A stretch of 31,939 nucleotides of DNA from an uncultured Eubacteriales bacterium (GTDB lineage Bacteria; Bacillota; Clostridia; Christensenellales; CAG-138): assembly GCA_900540495.1 (NCBI GenBank), contig UQGA01000019.1, positions 1-31,939 of the forward strand, given 5' to 3'. Shown here piece after piece: positions 15,297 through 22,315 of the stretch. Each line of letters starts with the position of its first letter. Within the stretch, counting starts at the first letter, position 1. The position numbers and the translations under genes were made by a program. The notes below the pieces were generated by a model. The model was not told the DNA's origin. It did no database searches and saw only the letters and a list, made by a program, of their open reading frames with translations.

Positions 15297-16397
15297 ATGC
15301 GTTTTATGATCGATTCTCAGGCGCTTACCGCGGGCGTTCTGTCCGTGATCAAGGCTTTGCCGGTGCGCACCAGTATGCAGATTCTCGAGGGCGTACACCT
15401 TTCGGCGGAGGACAATGTGATCAGGCTCAAATGCTCCGACCTCATGCTGGAAAAGGAGTGCCGCTTGCCGGCCGTGGTGGAGGAGGCGGGCAAGGCCATT
15501 GTGCCGGCCAAGCTGTTCGCGGAGGTGGTGCGCCGCCTGCCGAATGAAATGGCGGAGATCGTCGTCAGCGGCAAGAGCGTGGAGATCTCCTGCGGGCGCG
15601 TGCAGATGAGCCTGCAAACCATCGATTATGAGGAGTTCCCGGAGATGCGGTTTTCCGGCGAAACGTTTACCGTGCGCATGGACCGGGAGGAGTGCCGGAA
15701 CCTCATTCTGGAGACCGTGTTTGCCACCGCGCAGGACGACAGCAAGCCGATCCTGACCGGCGTGTTGCTCGAGCTTGGCGAAGAGATTAAGGCCGTCGCC
15801 ACGGATGCGTATCAGTTCGCCATGCGTACCGTCCCGCTGGAGCATCCCACGCCGGAAAAGACGGTCGTCATCCCCGGCCGGTCGCTGCTCGAGGTTGCGC
15901 GCATGATGGATGAGACGGAAGAGGATGTGGACCTGACTTTTACGCGCACGCATATCAAGGTCGATGTGGGGCATACGATGCTTACCGCGCGCCTGCTCGA
16001 CGGGGATTACATCGCCTATCGCCAGATCCTCCCGAAGGAATATAAGACGCGCGCTCTCATCAACCGTACTGAATTGATGGAGGCCATCGACCGCGCGCAG
16101 CTCATGGCGCGCGAGGGCAATAACAACATCATCATGCGCTTTGGCGGAGGAAAGCTGACGATCAATGCCAACAGCTTCGTCGGCAAGATCAGCGAGGAGG
16201 TGGACGCGCAGATCGTCGGCGACGATATCGAAATCGCGTTCAATCCGCGTTACTGCATGAACGTGCTCAAGAATATCCACGATGAAACGGTTTATTTCGA
16301 TATGATCACCGGCATAAGCCCCTGCGTGGTGCGGCCGGTACAGGGCAACCGGTACTATTATCTGATCGTTCCCGTGCGCATCTTTACGCAGCGCTGA
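15297..16397 (+). CDS. dnaN: DNA polymerase III beta subunit (sliding clamp)
   Basis: A 366-residue clamp with the expected three-domain length. Recognisable stretches: FMIDSQALTAGVLSVIKALP at the N-terminus, SFNLM-like SDLMLEKECRLP, IVPAKLFAEVVRRLP, FPEMRF, VFATAQDDSKPILTGVLLEL, ATDAYQFAMR, VVIPGRSLLEVARM, LLDGDYIAYRQILP, FNPRYCMNVLKNI, and the C-terminal SPCVVRPVQGNRYYYLIVPVRI. The dimer encircles DNA and tethers polymerase III. ATG 15297 follows AGGAAGG. An intrinsic terminator follows directly, so dnaN is not transcribed into a downstream recF as it is in many Firmicutes. Confidence 0.98.
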   Translation: MRFMIDSQALTAGVLSVIKALPVRTSMQILEGVHLSAEDNVIRLKCSDLMLEKECRLPAVVEEAGKAIVPAKLFAEVVRRLPNEMAEIVVSGKSVEISCGRVQMSLQTIDYEEFPEMRFSGETFTVRMDREECRNLILETVFATAQDDSKPILTGVLLELGEEIKAVATDAYQFAMRTVPLEHPTPEKTVVIPGRSLLEVARMMDETEEDVDLTFTRTHIKVDVGHTMLTARLLDGDYIAYRQILPKEYKTRALINRTELMEAIDRAQLMAREGNNNIIMRFGGGKLTINANSFVGKISEEVDAQIVGDDIEIAFNPRYCMNVLKNIHDETVYFDMITGISPCVVRPVQGNRYYYLIVPVRIFTQR

Positions 16398-16414
16398 ACG
16401 CGAGAAGAAAACGG

Positions 16415-16452
16415 CCCCGCATGCCCGAAAACAGGGTATTGCGGGGTTTTTT
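16415..16452 (+). terminator. Intrinsic terminator of dnaN
   Basis: Outer stem CCCCGCA (16415-16421) / TGCGGGG (16440-16446) with an inner CCC/GGG pair, followed by six T residues (16447-16452). Confidence 0.9.
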
Positions 16453-16493
16453 ATGCCCGTGTAACGGACGGGAAAAAGGATGGGAGGGAGGAC

Positions 16494-16530
16494 GTTCTTT
16501 CTTTTCTTTCAGGAAAAGAAAAGAAAGAAC
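16494..16530. repeat. Polypyrimidine/polypurine palindrome, 16-bp arms
   Basis: Left arm 16494-16509 (starts GTTCTTTCTTTTC) and right arm 16515-16530 (ends AAAAGAAAGAAC) are perfect inverted repeats around a CAGGA loop. A shorter relative, CCTTTTCTTTC (16616-16626) / GAAAGAAAAGG (16629-16639), lies about 120 bases downstream, so this is likely a small repeat family. Confidence 0.75.
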
Positions 16531-16559
16531 CAAAGAAAAGAAACCTTAACGGATAAAGA

Positions 16560-16594
16560 AAACAGGGGCGGGCCTGCGCGCCCGCTCCCTTTTT
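16560..16594 (+). terminator. Terminator-like hairpin, related to the palindrome at 31641
   Basis: Stem GGGGCGGGC (16565-16573) / GCCCGCTCC (16580-16588) with one G-T pair and a 6-base loop, followed by CTTTTT (16589-16594). The AAACAGG flank and both arms match the palindrome at 31641-31674 except for the loop and one arm base. Confidence 0.7.
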
Positions 16595-16615
16595 ATTCGT
16601 TGACTTTCTTTTGAT

Positions 16616-16639
16616 CCTTTTCTTTCCAGAAAGAAAAGG
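16616..16639. repeat. Second polypyrimidine/polypurine palindrome
   Basis: CCTTTTCTTTC (16616-16626), CA loop, GAAAGAAAAGG (16629-16639): a perfect 11-bp inverted repeat, related in composition to 16494-16530. Confidence 0.7.
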
Positions 16640-16763
16640 ACGGAGAAAAAGACGAAACCGCCCCTGAAAATAGGCGCCGCTTCCTGTCAAAGCGCGTAGC
16701 ATGCCCGAACGCTGCCCGCCTTTGCGTGCGCGGTGCAACTGCGCGCCGATTTTGGGGCAGGCT

Positions 16764-17615
16764 ATGGGCATGGTGCGTTTCTGCGATGCGGCCGTCAAGG
16801 CCGGAACCTATCAAACCCCCTATCGCCGCGTGCTGGCGCTGTTCTTTCCGCGCTGCGCGCCGCCGCGCCGGACGGTGCTGGCGGGCGTCACGCTGCAGCT
16901 GGCGCGGGGCGCAGCGCTTGCGGTATTGGGCGATGCGGAAGCGCTGCTCCGTCTGGCCGCCGGGGAGGTGGCCTGCGCGGCCGGCACGGCGGAGCTGCGC
17001 GGACATACCGCGCGCGCCGACGGCGAGGGCGACACGCTGCTGCCGTTCCTGACCGGCCGGGCAAACGCGCGTCTGTTTGCGCGGCTGGGCGGCCTGCGCG
17101 GGTCGGAGGTCGCCGCACGGGTACGCGAGGCACAGGCCGTCTATGAAGAGATTGCCGCATTACAACCGCCGCCGCAAACGGCGCGGCACGGGGCGGAGCG
17201 GTTTGACGCGGCGGTGGCCGGGTATTCGCCGGCGGCGCGTGCGGCGCTCGCGCTGGCCATCGCGCTTTCGCAGGAACCGGATACGCTGCTGCTGGACGGT
17301 TGTCTCACACGGTTTCCCCCGCCGGCGCTCGCTGCGGTATGTGCGCGCATTGCCGCCCGCCGGGCGGGCGGCATGTGTCTGCTGGTCCACGAGTCGCAGG
17401 AAATCGCCCAACTGCTGTGTCCGCGCGCCATCTGGATCGAGCATGGCGCCGTGCAGGGCATCGGCCCGCTCGCCCGTATTGCGGCGATGCGGCGCGCCGC
17501 CCGCTGCACCCGTCCGGTCATGATCTGCACGCTCGCGGTACGCGCGAGCGCGCGTCCCCTGTCCCGACGCGGCGCACGGAAGCCTGACGGCACGCCGCCG
17601 GACGCTGCCAAATGA
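16764..17615 (+). CDS. Degenerate ABC-transporter ATPase-like protein
   Basis: A 283-residue protein with the layout of an ABC ATPase of the polysaccharide/teichoic-acid exporter type (TagH/Wzt-like), but with the catalytic motifs lost. Where Walker A should be (GxxGxGKST) it has LAVLGDAEALLRLAAGEV, with no lysine. The signature position reads YSPAARAALALAIAL, and Walker B reads DTLLLDGCL, with Gly in place of the catalytic Glu. The H-loop (CLLVHESQEIAQ) and the AIWIEHGAVQGIGP end remain. It should not hydrolyse ATP. The intact, long frame suggests a retained, non-catalytic role. ATG 16764 follows GGGGCAGG. No membrane permease is adjacent. Alternatively it is an early pseudogene. Confidence 0.6.
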   Translation: MGMVRFCDAAVKAGTYQTPYRRVLALFFPRCAPPRRTVLAGVTLQLARGAALAVLGDAEALLRLAAGEVACAAGTAELRGHTARADGEGDTLLPFLTGRANARLFARLGGLRGSEVAARVREAQAVYEEIAALQPPPQTARHGAERFDAAVAGYSPAARAALALAIALSQEPDTLLLDGCLTRFPPPALAAVCARIAARRAGGMCLLVHESQEIAQLLCPRAIWIEHGAVQGIGPLARIAAMRRAARCTRPVMICTLAVRASARPLSRRGARKPDGTPPDAAK

Positions 17616-17683
17616 ATGTAAGGCCGCCTAAAAAATCATCTGCCCCTCGTAATTCGCCTGTTTTTTGAAAAGCGCACCGTTTT

Positions 17684-17780
17684 TTGCAGGCATTCCTGCA
17701 ATTCTGCCCTGCCGTTCCTGCAAAATATATGAAAAATTCTCCTCTTTTCGATTGACACGGGTCCTGCAAAATGCTAAAGT
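17684..17780 (+). promoter_or_regulatory. arcC promoter with repeated CCTGCAA motifs
   Basis: TTGACA (17752-17757) and TAAAGT (17775-17780) are 17 bases apart. CCTGCAA occurs at 17695-17701, 17717-17723 and 17763-17769, the last inside the promoter spacer; the latter two extend to the 10-mer CCTGCAAAAT. The first forms a perfect inverted repeat with TTGCAGG (17684-17690). This arrangement looks like an operator for an unidentified regulator. Confidence 0.62.
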
Positions 17781-17855
17781 AAAACCATCGGAAACATCGT
17801 TCGGACGCATCGTCATCCATCACCCGTCGAGAACTACAGATTCTGGAGGATTTTT

Positions 17856-18797
17856 ATGGAGAAACTGGTCATTGCATTGGGCGGCAACGCATTGCAGGAG
17901 GGCAAGGGCCCGGCGACGGCAGAAGCGCAGCTTGCGGTCGTGGAAAAGACAGCGGAATACATTGCGGACATCATCGAGGGCGGGTATCAGGTCGTCATCG
18001 CGCATGGCAACGGGCCGCAGGTAGGCCGCATCGTGCTGCAGAACGAGCATTCGGTGGACATTACGCCCGCCATGCCGTTTGACGTGTGCGGCGCCATGAG
18101 CCAGGGCATGATCGGCTATCACATCCAGCAGGGCCTGTCCAAGGCATTGCGCCGGCGCGGCATCGACACGCCCGTTGCCACCATCGTCACGCAGGTCGTC
18201 GTCGATCGGGACGATCCGGCGTTTCAAAGCCCCTCCAAGCCGATCGGCCCGTTCTATTCCGAGGCCGACGCCAAGCGGTTGCAGGCGGAAAAGGGCTATT
18301 CCGTCAGGGAGGATGCCGGCCGTGGCTGGCGGCGCGTGGTGGCGTCGCCGCAGCCGGTCGCCATCGTGGAGCTGCCCGTTGTGGAGGCCATGATCGAAAA
18401 GGGCTTCGTCGTCATCACCGTGGGCGGCGGCGGCATCCCCGTCGTGCGCGACGCGCAGGGCAACCTCGCGGGGACGGCAGCCGTCATCGACAAGGATCTT
18501 GCCTCCGAGCGCCTTTCCGAGGATATCGACGCCGACGCGCTGCTCATCCTCACGGCGGTCGAACAGGTCTGCCTGAATTATGGCAAACCCGACGAACAGC
18601 GGCTCTCGCGCATCACCGTAGCCGACTGCCAGCGCTACATCGATGAAAAGCATTTTGCTCCCGGATCGATGCTGCCCAAGATCCAGGCCGCCATGCGCTT
18701 CGCATCGTCCAAGCCCGGCCGCCGTGCGATCATCACTTCGCTCGACAAAGCGGTGGACGCGCTCGCCGGCAAGGCGGGCACGGTCATCGTCCTGTAA
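17856..18797 (+). CDS. arcC: Carbamate kinase
   Basis: A 313-residue carbamate kinase that converts carbamoyl phosphate plus ADP to ATP, ammonia and CO2. Family marks: VIALGGNAL at the N-terminus, VIAHGNGPQVG, the P-x-D-x-C-x-A-M-S-Q-G-MIGY block, VVVDRDDPAF, KPIGPFYS, GWRRVVASPQP, VITVGGGGIPV, AVIDKDLASERLSEDIDADALLILTAVE and a C-terminal FASSKPGRRAIITSLDKA. Normal length. GGAGG precedes ATG 17856. No arginine deiminase genes are nearby. Its partner may be the carbamoyl phosphate made or used by YgeW, encoded 13 kb away, an inference from co-occurrence in ygeW-type clusters. Confidence 0.96.
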   Translation: MEKLVIALGGNALQEGKGPATAEAQLAVVEKTAEYIADIIEGGYQVVIAHGNGPQVGRIVLQNEHSVDITPAMPFDVCGAMSQGMIGYHIQQGLSKALRRRGIDTPVATIVTQVVVDRDDPAFQSPSKPIGPFYSEADAKRLQAEKGYSVREDAGRGWRRVVASPQPVAIVELPVVEAMIEKGFVVITVGGGGIPVVRDAQGNLAGTAAVIDKDLASERLSEDIDADALLILTAVEQVCLNYGKPDEQRLSRITVADCQRYIDEKHFAPGSMLPKIQAAMRFASSKPGRRAIITSLDKAVDALAGKAGTVIVL

Positions 18798-18836
18798 ATC
18801 GCCCCCCCTGCATCCCGCTGCTTCCCCCGGCGGGAC

Positions 18837-18875
18837 GGAAAAAGCCCTGCTTCCGGCGCGGGGCTTTTCCATTTT
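18837..18875 (+). terminator. Intrinsic terminator of arcC
   Basis: Imperfect stem GGAAAAAGCCC (18837-18847) / GGGGCTTTTCC (18860-18870) with one bulged A, followed by ATTTT. Confidence 0.72.
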
Positions 18876-18968
18876 GGCCGTCGGTTCGCGGCGCGCCCGT
18901 ACGGGCCGTTGCGCCTCCGGCCCGCGTCCCGCCCGTCCGTTTTCGAAAGAGCGGAACCGCCGGACAAG

Positions 18969-19018
18969 AAAACCGGCCCGACGGGGGCCGCCGCCTCCGT
19001 TGGGCCGGAAAGACTTGT
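18969..19018 (-). terminator. Intrinsic terminator of the metNIQ operon
   Basis: Minus strand: CCGGCCC (19018-19012) pairs with GGGCCGG (18979-18973), extended inward by further pairs, followed by TTTTCTTG (18972-18965). It lies 12 bases past the metQ stop. Confidence 0.85.
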
Positions 19019-19029
19019 CCGGTGTCCGC

Positions 19030-19830
19030 TCAGAACACGGGCAGGACGGCGCCGGAATACGTGTTGGTGATGAATTCGCGCACCTCGTCGCTCTGCAGCG
19101 CGGCAACGAGCTTCTGGATGCGCTCATCGTTCTCGTTGCCCTCCTTGACGGCAATGATGTTCGCATAGGTCTGCGCGGCGTCGCTGTTCGGGTCTTCGGT
19201 GACGAGCGCGTCGGTCGACGCGTTGAGGCCGGCCTGCAGCGCATAGTTGCCGTTGATGACGGCCAGGTCCACATCGGGCAGCGAGATGGTGAGCTGCGCC
19301 GCTTCCATTTCAACGATGTTCAGATTCTTCGGGTTCTCCGCGATATCGAGCACGGTCGCGGCAAAGCCGGCGTCCTCCTTGAGCTTGATCAGGCCCTGCG
19401 CCTCCAGCAGCATCAGCGCGCGCGCCTCGTTCGTGCCGTCGTTGGGGACGGAGATGGTTGCGCCGTCGGCCAGCGCGTCGATGGACGCGGTCCTGCCGGC
19501 GTAGATGCCGAACGGCTCATAGTGGATGGCGGCGACGGAGACCAGGTGCGTATCGTGGCCTACGTTGAAGTCATCCATGTACGGCTTATGCTGGAAGTAA
19601 TTGGCGTCGAGATCGCCGCTCTCCAGGCTTGTGTTGGGGATCACGTAATCGGCAAACTCGACGATTTCGAGTTCGATGCCCTCTTCGGCCAGGATCTCCT
19701 TGGCCACTTCGAGGATCTCGGCGTGCGGCGTGGCGCTGGCGCCGACTTTCAGGGTCTTGGGCTGCGAGGCGCACGCGGCAAACGGCAACGCGAGCACGAG
19801 GCAGAGCGCGATGGCGATGAGTCTTTTCAT
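19030..19830 (-). CDS. metQ: Methionine-binding lipoprotein MetQ
   Basis: A 266-residue substrate-binding lipoprotein of the NlpA/MetQ family. The signal peptide is short and ends at a lipobox FAAC with Cys20 as the lipidation site. The mature protein shows LKVGASATPHAEIL, FADYVIPNTSLESGDLDANYFQHKPYMD, and EPFGIYAG, all hallmarks of MetQ. It captures methionine outside the membrane and delivers it to MetI/MetN. GGAGG lies about 10 bases before ATG. Last gene of the operon, 95 bases after metI, followed by the terminator. Confidence 0.95.
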   Translation of the reverse strand: MKRLIAIALCLVLALPFAACASQPKTLKVGASATPHAEILEVAKEILAEEGIELEIVEFADYVIPNTSLESGDLDANYFQHKPYMDDFNVGHDTHLVSVAAIHYEPFGIYAGRTASIDALADGATISVPNDGTNEARALMLLEAQGLIKLKEDAGFAATVLDIAENPKNLNIVEMEAAQLTISLPDVDLAVINGNYALQAGLNASTDALVTEDPNSDAAQTYANIIAVKEGNENDERIQKLVAALQSDEVREFITNTYSGAVLPVF

Positions 19831-19925
19831 AACTGTTTTCCTCCGTTTTTCTATTGTTTCTGTATCGTTTGGGCCGGCGAACCGGCCGGGGTCTGAAAAG
19901 CGTATCTGTCCCGCCGTCCTCCGGT

Positions 19926-20588
19926 TCAGCGAATGCGCTTGTCCGTGCGACGCATCACGCGCTCGCCGATGAACTGGAACGCCTGCACCACGAGGATCAG
20001 GATGACGACCATGACGAGCATCACATCCGTCTCGCCCCGGTAATATCCGTAGTTGATGGCGATGGCGCCCAGGCCGCCGCCGCCGCAGATGCCGGCCATG
20101 GCGGAGTAGCCCAGGAGCGTCGTCGTAGCGATGGCCGCGCCGTTGATGAGCGACGGCAGCGCCTCCGGCAGCAGCACGTGCCACACCACCTGCAGCGGGG
20201 ACGCGCCCATGGACAGGGACGCTTCGATCACGCCCCGGTCCACCTCCTTGAGCGAACCCTCCACCATGCGCGCGATAAACGGCGCCGCCGCGATGGTCAG
20301 CGGCACGATGGTGGCGGTCGGCCCGATGGTGGTGCCGGTAACGAACCGCGTCACGGGGATGACCGTGAACAGCAGGATCAGGAACGGCACCGACCGCAGC
20401 GCATTGACGATCGTGCCCAGCACGCGGTTGACCGGCGCGCACGGCCGCACGCCGTCCGCATCCGTCACCACGAGGATGACGCCGAGGGGCAGCCCCAGCA
20501 CGTAGGACAGCGCCGCCGCCATGAGCGTCATGTACAGCGTTTCCAGCAGGCCCTCGCCCATGAGCAGGAACATTTCTTCGTTAAACAT
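19926..20588 (-). CDS. metI: Methionine ABC transporter permease MetI
   Basis: A 220-residue inner-membrane permease with the usual five membrane segments and the normal MetI length. The cytoplasmic EAA loop that docks with MetN is visible as EASLSMGASPLQVVWHVLLPEALPSLING. Other family features are ETLYMTLMAAALSYVLGLPLGVILV near the start and GGGGLGAIAINYGYYR late. It starts one base after the metN stop, so the two are translationally coupled. Confidence 0.95.
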   Translation of the reverse strand: MFNEEMFLLMGEGLLETLYMTLMAAALSYVLGLPLGVILVVTDADGVRPCAPVNRVLGTIVNALRSVPFLILLFTVIPVTRFVTGTTIGPTATIVPLTIAAAPFIARMVEGSLKEVDRGVIEASLSMGASPLQVVWHVLLPEALPSLINGAAIATTTLLGYSAMAGICGGGGLGAIAINYGYYRGETDVMLVMVVILILVVQAFQFIGERVMRRTDKRIR

Positions 20589-20589
20589 G

Positions 20590-21597
20590 TCAATGCACCT
20601 CCTCGTAACCGATCCGCTCGCTGTCCAGGTAGGCGAGCATGTGGGCCGTGGCGCTCTCATCCTCCGGGAACTGCAACAGCATCTGCCCGTAGATGCGGCC
20701 GTCGATGATCTTGGTGTCCGCAAAGGCGATGTTCACCGGCGTGCCGCAGCGAAGGATCATATCCGCCACAACCGGCCGGTCGGCGCTGCTGCCGTCGAAC
20801 ACGATGCGGTAGAGCGGCCCGCCCATGCGGAACGGCTCCGTATGCCCGCCCTGTGGGAACAGCAGCCGCCGCGCCGCATCGGTCTTCGGCCGCCGGAACA
20901 CCTCCTCCACCGCGCCGATCTCGCTGATGCGGCTCTCGCTGATGATGGCCACACGGTTGCAGATCTGCTCGACCACGCGCATCTCGTGCGTGATGACGAG
21001 CACCGTCACCCCCAGCGTGCGGTTGAGCTCCTTGATCAGCGCGAGGATCGACTGCGTCGTGGTCGGGTCGAGCGCGCTGGTCGCCTCGTCGCACAGCAGC
21101 ACCTTCGGGTTGGTTGCCAGCGCGCGCGCGATGGCCACGCGCTGCTTCTGCCCGCCGGAGAGCTGCGCCGGGTATGCATCCGCGCGGTCGGCCAGCCCCA
21201 CGATCTCCAGCAGTTCGGCCGCCCGGCGCTTCGCCTCGCGCCGCGGCGTGCCGGCAAGCAGCAGCGGGAAGCAGATGTTCTGCTCCGCCGTGCGCTGCAT
21301 GAGCAGGTTGAAGCTCTGGAAAATCATCCCGATGGAACGGCGCGCCTGCCGCAACTGCACCTCGGCGAGCGACGTCATGTCCGCCCCGTCCACGACAACG
21401 CTGCCGGCCGTCGGCCTTTCGAGCAGGTTGATGCAGCGCACCAGCGTGCTCTTGCCCGCGCCGGACAGGCCGATGATGCCGAAGACCTCGCCCCGCCGCA
21501 CGGAAAGGTTGATATCCGACAGCGCCGTGACCGCGCCCTCGCCCGAGCCGAACGTTTTGCTCAGCCCCGTGATCTCAATAATCGTATCCGTTTCCAT
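20590..21597 (-). CDS. metN: Methionine import ATP-binding protein MetN
   Basis: A 335-residue ABC ATPase with all catalytic motifs: Walker A GLSGAGKST, Q-loop IFQSFNLL, signature LSGGQKQR, Walker B VLLCDEATSALD and H-loop VITHE. The C-terminal roughly 75 residues (PLYRIVFDG to SERIGYEEVH) are the NIL domain, which binds methionine and gives trans-inhibition in studied homologues. I place the start at ATG 21597 with AGGAAG just upstream; sequence before it shows no family similarity. First gene of metNIQ, behind the T-box leader. Confidence 0.95.
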   Translation of the reverse strand: METDTIIEITGLSKTFGSGEGAVTALSDINLSVRRGEVFGIIGLSGAGKSTLVRCINLLERPTAGSVVVDGADMTSLAEVQLRQARRSIGMIFQSFNLLMQRTAEQNICFPLLLAGTPRREAKRRAAELLEIVGLADRADAYPAQLSGGQKQRVAIARALATNPKVLLCDEATSALDPTTTQSILALIKELNRTLGVTVLVITHEMRVVEQICNRVAIISESRISEIGAVEEVFRRPKTDAARRLLFPQGGHTEPFRMGGPLYRIVFDGSSADRPVVADMILRCGTPVNIAFADTKIIDGRIYGQMLLQFPEDESATAHMLAYLDSERIGYEEVH

Positions 21598-21711
21598 GCC
21601 GCTTCCTGTTAACCTCCCGTCCCGGTTTCGGCCCGTCGCGCGCCGCCGCCCGCCTGTACGCAGGCCCCTGCCGGCTGCGCCTGCCGTTTGTCGCGCTCCA
21701 TATGCGCCAGC

Positions 21712-22025
21712 AAAAGAAAACGCCCCCGATGAACCCTTCATCAAGGACGATACAGTTGCGCTGTTCGTGGTGCCACCCTGTTTCGCGCCCGTCTCGCGGC
21801 GGACGCCTCGTGGAGTACGGCCGCACGGCCAATGCCGGCGATACCCCTGCGCTGTCACGGGCGCGCCCGTCGCAGCCTATGCCGGTCGCCCGGCGGTCGG
21901 TGCGCGGCTCCGGAGCCATGTTCGATCGCTACCCGCCCGCCCCGTCCCACCAAACCGGGGCTCTCTTTGCGGCGGAAAAACGCCTACTCTTTCCTTCCCT
22001 GCCTTTTTGATCGCTATTCGATTGG
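21712..22025 (-). ncRNA. T-box riboswitch leader with methionine (AUG) specifier
   Basis: Minus strand leader. The T-box core AGGGTGGCACCACG (21779-21766) is followed by ATCGTCCTTG and an intrinsic terminator: arms CGTCCTTGATGAA and TTCATCGGGGGCG around GGG (21749-21721), then TTTTCTTTTG. Upstream, stem I features include AGAGAG, GGTTTGGTGGGA and TAGCGATCGAACATGG. The specifier is read as ATG at 21919-21917, followed by the usual purine. Uncharged tRNA-Met would stabilise the antiterminator and switch on metNIQ. Specifier assignment is by pattern, not by folding. Confidence 0.88.
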
Positions 22026-22030
22026 GTTAG

Positions 22031-22059
22031 AGTATAGCCCATTTTCCCCCGTTTGTCAA
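22031..22059 (-). promoter_or_regulatory. Promoter of the T-box-metNIQ transcript
   Basis: Minus strand: TTGACA (22059-22054), 17 bases, TATACT (22036-22031). Near-consensus and correctly placed for the T-box leader. Confidence 0.88.
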
Positions 22060-22315
22060 CAGGGTTGCCGCGCTCGGTCCGTCGCGCGCCCGGTCTCCCC
22101 GCCGGACGCTGTCCGGGGGACATGATCGCGGCCCCGGCCCGCCTCCGGCAGCCCCGGCCGCCTCGCTGCCTGCGTCGCCGTCCCGCCGCTGTTTCCGCCC
22201 CGCTCCTTGCCCGGGCGCGAAACGGCGGGCGCAGCCCGTGGGGGCGGCGCAGGGCCGGCGACGCAACGGCCCCCGGCACCTGCCGGGGGCCTGCGCAGGT
22301 GCAGCCGCTAACCGA
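22060..22315. other. GC-rich spacer between metNIQ and the GH2 gene
   Basis: No gene is seen. An 11-bp perfect hairpin, GGCCCCCGGCA (22268-22278) / TGCCGGGGGCC (22281-22291), lies 25 bases past the GH2 stop. It has no T run on the minus strand, so it is at best a weak end signal for the GH2 transcript. Confidence 0.5.

Larger units (their letters stand above)
16398..16763. other. Hairpin-rich spacer after dnaN
   Basis: 366 bases with no gene but at least four hairpins: the dnaN terminator, a long polypyrimidine/polypurine palindrome, a terminator-like hairpin at 16565-16594, and a second polypyrimidine palindrome. The purine/pyrimidine strand asymmetry of 16490-16660 is unlike any other part of the window. 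Confidence 0.6.

Noticed and set aside
19831..20442. metQ frame extended into metI
   Set aside because: The frame is open by chance; the lipoprotein signal peptide and ribosome binding site fix the start at 19830.
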